Positions 1-5,159 of a stretch of DNA of 8,065 nt are shown here, piece by piece. Origin of the DNA: JAAYLN01 sp964592855. Lineage in GTDB: Bacteria; Verrucomicrobiota; Kiritimatiellia; RFP12; JAAYLN01. The stretch is from the NCBI GenBank assembly GCA_964592855.1, contig CAZQKI010000204.1:1-8065 (forward strand), in the 5' to 3' direction. Under the pieces are notes generated by a model. The model worked only from the letters and a program-made list of their open reading frames with translations. It was not told the DNA's origin and did not search any database. Both the position numbers and the translations under genes were made by a program. Position 1 is the stretch's first letter. Every line of letters begins with the position of its first letter.

Positions 1-2426
1 TGCAGGAAGATTTTCTTGTCCTCGCCGCCAAGCTGAAGGCGCCAGACGCAGCCGTCGGCGCCCGGCGGCACCTCGATGGCGTGTTCCTCGAAGCTCGTGG
101 CCCGCTGTTTTGTTTTCGGGAGGACCGGTGTCGGGGCGTCATGCGGTCCGAAGAGTTCCAGCGTCAGCGGCTCCACGGCCTTGGTGATCACCGCGAACGT
201 GCGCGTGCCGCTTGGCACGAAGAAGTAGAGGACCGCCCGGTGCATGGGGTGGAGATGCTGCAGCGCGCTGCCGGCCTTGACGACCGCCCCGCGATTGGCG
301 ATGTGGATGCGCGGACGGTTGCCGCGCGTCGAGAAGATCAGGCGATAGATCCCCTCGGAAGTGGCGGGCTGGTCGATGATCGTCGCGTTCGTGGCCGTCC
401 CCTGGGCCATGACCGCCAGCTCGGGGCCGACCAGTTCGAACTCGGTCCGGCTCGGGCCCTCCTGCCAGATCCTGATCCGCTCGCCGCTCCGGGCGTAAAT
501 CAGCATGACATGGGGGCCGTAGCGGAAGTTGGCGCCCATGTCCGTGACCCAGTTCGTTCCGCCGGACGCGAGCGGCTTCAGGCGGGCGTCGTCGCCGTCC
601 CGCCAGACCGCAACCGCGCGGGGCTTGGCGAGTTGCACCTGATTGAGAAGGGCGCGGAGTTCGTCGGCCGTGAACCCCGGCAGATCGTCGGCTGGCCCGT
701 CGCTCGCCGCGATAAAATGGGTGTCGCGCAACGGGCTGACATGCGGGTCGATGCTGCGGAAAACGCGTCGGGCCGTCGCGACTTCGTTGGTCCCTGCCTG
801 GCCGTTCTGCAGTCGGCTGTAAGCGTCCAGCAGCAGGTAATAGGCGCGGAGGGCGTCGATGCGGTTGCGGACATCCTCCCGTGCCGGAATGCGCGCCGCC
901 TCCTCCAGATCCTGGCGCATGGCGTAGAGGACGGAGGGGGGCGGGTAAACACGGGCCTCGTCCAGACGCCGGTGATAGCGCCGCATCGGGTCGGCGGCCT
1001 CGCCATAGGCGCTGCGGACGTAGTCTTCCTTCAACGCCGCCAGATCGGCATCGGGATTCCACCAGAGCTTGCTCGTCAGGTAATAGCTGTAGCCCCAGGG
1101 TCCCCAGCCGGTATGCGCTTCGGTGACAACCCCCTGCACGCCGTGCTCCAGGTACCAGCGGTAGTCGTCGGCATGCACGTCGGCCAGCGTGAAGGGACCG
1201 TAGCCCCACCAGACCGCGAGGCCGTCGTAGTCGCGCATCGCCAGCTTCGGGCAGCGCGCCGCGAAGGCGGCGACCTTCTCGCGGAAGGCGCGGTTGCCGG
1301 GTGCGGCGAGAGGTTCGAAGAAGGACTTGGTCCAGGTGGTCATGTAGACCACGACGTTGGAATGGGCGGAAACCGCCGGCGCCGTCTGATGCTCGGCGTA
1401 GGCGCCGTAATAGCCGATATGCACAGCGGGAAACTCCCGGCAGACCGCTTCCGCAACCGTGTTGGCGAAAACTTGCATCCGGTCGGAAAGGGGACCCTGC
1501 GCCAGGCAGTTGGCGCAGCGGCAGAAGCCCCCGCCATCGGTGGGGCTGATGGAGATGGCCTCGTAGTCGGACGCCAGGTGCTGGTAGCCGATGTGGCTGC
1601 GTACCGTCCGGTCGGCCTGACGCTTCCGCAGTTCCGCCAGCACCTCTTCCACCACCTTCGCCACCAGGCCGGTATTTGAATGGCAGAGCTTGAAGTTCGG
1701 TTCGTCGACCTGCCGCTTCCCGTCGATCTCCGCATACCATTCGGGATGCGCCGTTCCGTGCCGTTTGGGTGAGGCAAACCCCGAGTGGCCGCCAAATCCG
1801 CTGCGGTTGTGGCGCAGGCGCCGCGCCCAGTCGCCGAAAGGGCGTCCGACATGGGCGGCATGCAGCGCTCGCACGCTGAAGGCCGGACGGTCCGTGAAGC
1901 GGCCTGCAGGCAAGACCGGCGCCGGGTTGTGCGGCACCACCTCGCCCCAGGCGCCGGGCGCCAGCCAGCGGACCCCGAGCCGTTCAAGCAGCTCGTAGAC
2001 GCCGTAGGCCGTGCCGAACTTGCTCCCGCCCAGAATGCGGACGCCCGCGGTCGCAGACACGTCCAGCACGAACCCGTCGCGTCCAAGCCCGTCCGCATCG
2101 GTCACGGCCGCCAGGTCGCGGTTGACGTCGAGATCACCCACATGGATAGCCCCCGGAACAACGGCATTCGTGTGGAGCAGACGGACCGCCTGCCCCGTCA
2201 TGCGGGCGAGATAGTTCGTCAGATCCGCCACCGCGTAGGCGACCTGGTCCTCCAGGTTCGTGGGCGCGACGACCACGGGCGGCGTCCCCGGCCCGGCCAG
2301 CCGCACATTCGCGGCCGCCATCTGCCGCCCGAAAGCGAGCACGAGCGACAAGCACAGGTAGGCGTTCCGCACGGCGCGCCGGGAACTACCGGAACCGCAA
2401 GCTCCAAGTCTGGTTTCCGATGTCAT
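1..2426 (-). CDS. Exported DUF4838-type protein (gene B), 3' end outside window
   Basis: The frame is open without interruption from an ATG at 2426 to the left edge (808 codons, no stop seen). Residues 1-39 look like a Sec signal peptide: a basic stretch (RRAVR), a hydrophobic core (NAYLCLSLVLAF) and a likely cut after MAAA. Residues about 50-170 resemble the N-terminal domain found in alpha-glucuronidase-like (GH67) and DUF4838 proteins, including GTAYGVYELLERLGVRWL (138-155). The central DUF4838-like part has HPEWYAEIDGKRQ (228-240), C248, and SPTDGGGFCRCANC with C302, C304 and C307. It also has a Trp-rich stretch (TEAHTGWGPWGYSYY, 435-449) and WWNPDADLAALKEDYV. A beta-rich C-terminal part carries LYFFVPSGTRTF (733-744). 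Aligned with gene A, roughly 30 residues appear to be missing. The domain family is recognised; the reaction is unknown, and a role in glycan breakdown is inference. No strong ribosome binding site precedes the ATG. In-frame GTGs at 2468 (overlapping gene A's stop) and 2372 are alternative starts. Confidence 0.85.
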   Translation of the reverse strand, partial: MTSETRLGACGSGSSRRAVRNAYLCLSLVLAFGRQMAAANVRLAGPGTPPVVVAPTNLEDQVAYAVADLTNYLARMTGQAVRLLHTNAVVPGAIHVGDLDVNRDLAAVTDADGLGRDGFVLDVSATAGVRILGGSKFGTAYGVYELLERLGVRWLAPGAWGEVVPHNPAPVLPAGRFTDRPAFSVRALHAAHVGRPFGDWARRLRHNRSGFGGHSGFASPKRHGTAHPEWYAEIDGKRQVDEPNFKLCHSNTGLVAKVVEEVLAELRKRQADRTVRSHIGYQHLASDYEAISISPTDGGGFCRCANCLAQGPLSDRMQVFANTVAEAVCREFPAVHIGYYGAYAEHQTAPAVSAHSNVVVYMTTWTKSFFEPLAAPGNRAFREKVAAFAARCPKLAMRDYDGLAVWWGYGPFTLADVHADDYRWYLEHGVQGVVTEAHTGWGPWGYSYYLTSKLWWNPDADLAALKEDYVRSAYGEAADPMRRYHRRLDEARVYPPPSVLYAMRQDLEEAARIPAREDVRNRIDALRAYYLLLDAYSRLQNGQAGTNEVATARRVFRSIDPHVSPLRDTHFIAASDGPADDLPGFTADELRALLNQVQLAKPRAVAVWRDGDDARLKPLASGGTNWVTDMGANFRYGPHVMLIYARSGERIRIWQEGPSRTEFELVGPELAVMAQGTATNATIIDQPATSEGIYRLIFSTRGNRPRIHIANRGAVVKAGSALQHLHPMHRAVLYFFVPSGTRTFAVITKAVEPLTLELFGPHDAPTPVLPKTKQRATSFEEHAIEVPPGADGCVWRLQLGGEDKKIFL
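2310..2426 (-). other. Predicted signal peptide of gene B
   Basis: This encodes residues 1-39 of gene B. A polar leader of 15 residues is followed by RRAVR, a hydrophobic core of about 12 residues, and AAA before N40, which fits the A-x-A rule of signal peptidase I. There is no lipobox, so a soluble exported protein is more likely than a lipoprotein. The leader before the charged region is long, so the true start could be the GTG at 2372, which would shorten it by 18 residues. Confidence 0.6.
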
Positions 2427-2464
2427 TCGACGATCTTCAGCACAACACGTGCCAGTGGCTTGTC

Positions 2465-5023
2465 TCACCGCGCCTCATCGCGCCTGGCCTGCGGGGGTGC
2501 GGCGTCGGCCGCCACGACTTCGCGCGGCAGCAGCAGTTCGGCTGCGTTGCGGGCGAGATAGGGCGGCACGGTCAGCAGCCGGCGCGACGAATGGCACTGG
2601 TGGAACTTCCACAGCCTGCCGCCCTGTCCCGCCTCGACCGGAACGTCGAAGTAGCCGGGGCCCTTCATCGTGGCGAAGTCGAACACTTTGCGGCCGTCGG
2701 CGTCCAGCATCAGCCCCACGTTGCTCGACGTGAAGCCGGCTACCGTCCGGGTGCCGCGAGGCACATAGAAGTAGAGGTCCCATCGGCCCTGCAGGGGCGG
2801 CACCTGGTCCATCGAGGAGCGCAGCGTCATCGGCATCCCCTCCGGCCAGACAATGTTCGACATGTCGCCGCCGTCGTTCCACTGCAGGCGGTGCAGGCCG
2901 GGGTAGGGGGTGGTCAGCGCAACGGCGTGCTCCGTACCGTCGGGCGGCGTGTTCGTGTCGGTCGCGACGGCGTCGAGCGTGGCGTGCTGCGGCGAGAAGA
3001 GGCTGAAGCAGACGTTGCCGCGGTTGCGGTACTTTCCGAGCATGCCGCCGGTCGCCTTCAATTCGATCCGGGCGGGCGCCGAGTCGACCCACGTGAAGTA
3101 CTCCTGCTGGCCGCGGCTGCTGTAGCCGGGGTAGCCCAGGGGGACCGGCGGCAGATTCAGCGGGGTGGCGGGGACCAGGTCTTCGCCGAATTCGATGGGC
3201 GCAAATGTGAACAGCGCGTTGGATGCAATCCCCTGGCTCAACAGGACCGCGATTTCGTCCTGGCCGACCGGGCGCGTCTCCTTCCACGGATTCTTGCCCT
3301 CCGGCACGGACCAGTCCGCATCGGGCGGCAGCTTGACGGACCGGTCGCGCGACGGCAGGTCGCGGTGCAGGGCCTTCGAGGCGATCATCAGGCTCTTACG
3401 GATGCGGTAGCCGTAGCGCAGCATCGCCTCGAAAGCCGACTGACGCTGCGCGCCGGCGGCATTGGCGTAGGCGAAATAGAGTTCGACGTAGCGGGTGTAG
3501 CGGACGAGATCGGCAATCCGGGCCGTGATGGCCGGGTCGCCTGCCGCCGCCTGCATCCCCTCTTGAAGCGACCGGTACATGCGGCCGATCAGGTCTTCGC
3601 TGAGGAGCGGCTTGTTCGCTCCGTCGATCCGCGTGTAGAAGGCGTCCAGGGGCTTTTGCGCCGGCCCGAAGGCCCGTTCGAGGAAATCCTGCCGCAGCGC
3701 CTCCAGCGATCCGGCTTCGTCGACGTCCCAGAGCATCCGCGCCGCCAGCCAGTAGCCGAGTCCGCTGCACCCCCAGTCGTTTCCGCCGGAGGTGATCATG
3801 TACCGTGCGCCCAGCCGATGGAATTCGGGGATCGTGCGGCGCAGATAGTCTGTGTTGGCGGCGCGCGCCGCGCCGGGGCGGTTCTTGTCCCAGGTGTGCA
3901 CGGAGAAGTATTCGCGGATCCCCATGACGGCACCCTGGCGCTGCCATCCCTCCAGCACCTGCTGCACGTTGAAGCCGCCTTGCGTGAAGGCCGTCGCCGC
4001 GCTGACGATCACCCGGGGATGGGCGCGGACGGCGGCCGGTGGCGGGCTATGCTGGTTGTAGGCGTAGATGCCCACGTACTTTTCGCCCAGCCCCAGCGTG
4101 TTGATGGCTTCGGCCACGGCGTTGGCGAGCGTCAGAACGCGGTCGCTGACGCTGCCCATCGCCGCGCATCCGGCGCACGTGCACCAGCCACCGCCGTCGG
4201 AGGGGTCCATCGAGATGGAGTCGGCGAGCGGATTCGCGCGCAGGTGCTCCGCGGCGTACTCGACGACCAGCGCCCGCAGTCCGGGGTTCGCGATGCAGAA
4301 TTTCTGGCCCTGCCGTTTGCCATCGACCTCGGCGAGATACTCGGGATGGGCTTCGAACGCCGTCTTCTTCGCCTTCAGGATGGCCCCGTAGGTATGGCCG
4401 GTGTTCAGGGAGAAGGCGCCGCCCATGCGGTTGCGCGCCTCCCAGTCCATGTAGTGCCGGTATTCCTCCTGTCCCCACGTGCCGTAGCCGTAGTGCAGGC
4501 GGCGCAGGATGTAGGCGGGGCGCTCCCGTGTGTCGAGGGCGATGCGCAAGTCCGGCCGGCGGGGGATCACCTCCCAGACCGGGCCGGGAAAGTATTGCCG
4601 GTAGCCCAGCCGGTAAAGGAAGTCCCAGACCGCATGCTGCGCGGCCAGTTCCGTGGCACCGAGCAGGTGGACGCCCTTGGCATGCGTCCGCAACAGGTAG
4701 TCCTCCCGGCCGGCGGCCAGTTCCGGATGAAAGCCGCAGTCGAAGGAAAGCTTGGGGAAGTCCTCGGCGCGTCCGACGGCGATTCCCGACAAGCCGTCCC
4801 CCTCGACGACCGCGAACGTCGTTCCGCCGATTCGTCCCAGGCGGTCGGCGAGATCGGCGGCCGCCTGCCGGACCAGGCCGGTCACGCCCGCGCCGACCAC
4901 GACCGGCATCATGGCCCGCCCCTCCGCCGCCAGCGTGGCGGCAGGCGGGGCCGCAGTGGCGGGCCGCAGCGTGAAGGCGGACATCAGGACCGGAACCCAG
5001 ATCATGTACCGTGACAATTTCAT
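2465..5023 (-). CDS. Exported DUF4838-type protein (gene A), complete, 852 aa
   Basis: The ATG at 5023 is preferred because GGAG (5036-5033) lies 9 bases upstream and a clean signal peptide follows (MKLSRYMIWVPVLMSAF...ATAA). The frame also reads from a GTG at 5038, but that would overlap the ribosome binding site. Residues about 40-160 form an N-terminal domain of the GH67/DUF4838 kind, with LGATELAAQHAVWDFLYRLG (121-140). The DUF4838-like core includes HPEYLAEVDGKRQGQKFC (226-243) and DPSDGGGWCTCAGC, with C281, C283 and C286. Further shared elements are REYFSVHTWDK (370-380), GGNDWGCSGLGYWLAARML (413-431) and an AFGPA segment. A beta-rich C-terminal region (about 630-835) carries LYFYVPRGTRTV and LLTVPPYLARN. 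Gene B follows 38 bases after the stop and is a clear paralogue, so the two are probably co-transcribed. The protein is likely periplasmic or extracellular. Function is unknown; a TIM-barrel-type carbohydrate-active role is plausible but not shown. At the position of gene B's Glu436 it has Ser412. Confidence 0.92.
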   Translation of the reverse strand: MKLSRYMIWVPVLMSAFTLRPATAAPPAATLAAEGRAMMPVVVGAGVTGLVRQAAADLADRLGRIGGTTFAVVEGDGLSGIAVGRAEDFPKLSFDCGFHPELAAGREDYLLRTHAKGVHLLGATELAAQHAVWDFLYRLGYRQYFPGPVWEVIPRRPDLRIALDTRERPAYILRRLHYGYGTWGQEEYRHYMDWEARNRMGGAFSLNTGHTYGAILKAKKTAFEAHPEYLAEVDGKRQGQKFCIANPGLRALVVEYAAEHLRANPLADSISMDPSDGGGWCTCAGCAAMGSVSDRVLTLANAVAEAINTLGLGEKYVGIYAYNQHSPPPAAVRAHPRVIVSAATAFTQGGFNVQQVLEGWQRQGAVMGIREYFSVHTWDKNRPGAARAANTDYLRRTIPEFHRLGARYMITSGGNDWGCSGLGYWLAARMLWDVDEAGSLEALRQDFLERAFGPAQKPLDAFYTRIDGANKPLLSEDLIGRMYRSLQEGMQAAAGDPAITARIADLVRYTRYVELYFAYANAAGAQRQSAFEAMLRYGYRIRKSLMIASKALHRDLPSRDRSVKLPPDADWSVPEGKNPWKETRPVGQDEIAVLLSQGIASNALFTFAPIEFGEDLVPATPLNLPPVPLGYPGYSSRGQQEYFTWVDSAPARIELKATGGMLGKYRNRGNVCFSLFSPQHATLDAVATDTNTPPDGTEHAVALTTPYPGLHRLQWNDGGDMSNIVWPEGMPMTLRSSMDQVPPLQGRWDLYFYVPRGTRTVAGFTSSNVGLMLDADGRKVFDFATMKGPGYFDVPVEAGQGGRLWKFHQCHSSRRLLTVPPYLARNAAELLLPREVVAADAAPPQARRDEAR
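4952..5023 (-). other. Predicted signal peptide of gene A
   Basis: This encodes residues 1-24 of gene A. A short basic start (MKLSR) leads into a hydrophobic run (YMIWVPVLMSAF) and then RPATA before A25, which fits signal peptidase I. No lipobox cysteine is present. Confidence 0.7.
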
Positions 5024-5159
5024 AACGATGTGCTCCACGACAGAGTTCGCGCCAAAGCCCGCGACGAAGCTTGAGACAAAGCTCGCGTCCTCGATTCAAT
5101 CAGTCCGGTCACAGGCCCCCGCCCGCCGCATAGATCATGACCGGCCCGACGGCGAGTCC
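5024..5159. other. Intergenic spacer between surface-protein gene and gene A
   Basis: This 136-base spacer has no credible small gene. A 7-base inverted repeat (CCGGTCA at 5105-5111, TGACCGG at 5138-5144) flanks a 26-base loop with no T-run, so it is not a convincing terminator. A weaker AGCTT/AAGCT hairpin sits at 5068-5083. I found no convincing sigma-70 -35/-10 pair. The length would allow a promoter for the A-B pair, or read-through from the surface-protein gene. Confidence 0.5.
5033..5036 (-). promoter_or_regulatory. Ribosome binding site deciding the start of gene A
   Basis: The minus strand reads GGAG here, with 9 bases between it and the ATG at 5023. This supports the ATG over the GTG at 5038, whose codon overlaps the motif. 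Confidence 0.6.

Noticed and set aside
1506..1523. The CxCxxC motif of gene B as a thioredoxin-like or ferredoxin site
   Set aside because: There is no thioredoxin fold signature and no ferredoxin-type CxxCxxC spacing with a downstream CP. The context is a DUF4838 core with a signal peptide, so a cytoplasmic Fe-S ferredoxin is unlikely.
81..1740. Open frames of more than 530 codons on the plus strand (81-1679) and in another minus-strand frame (139-1740)
   Set aside because: Both overlap gene B's continuous frame. Their products are Arg/Gly/Pro-rich and low in complexity with no motif, whereas gene B's frame matches gene A along its length.
2420..5014. An 864-codon open frame on the plus strand lying almost exactly opposite gene A
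   Set aside because: Its product is Arg/Gly/His/Val-rich with no recognisable domain. The minus-strand frame has a signal peptide, family motifs and a paralogue next door. Long antisense frames of this kind are expected in GC-rich coding DNA.
5105..5144. An inverted repeat (CCGGTCA/TGACCGG) as a terminator of the surface-protein gene
   Set aside because: The stem is only 7 bases with a 26-base loop, and there is no T-run on either side. Such a match is easily expected by chance in GC-rich DNA.
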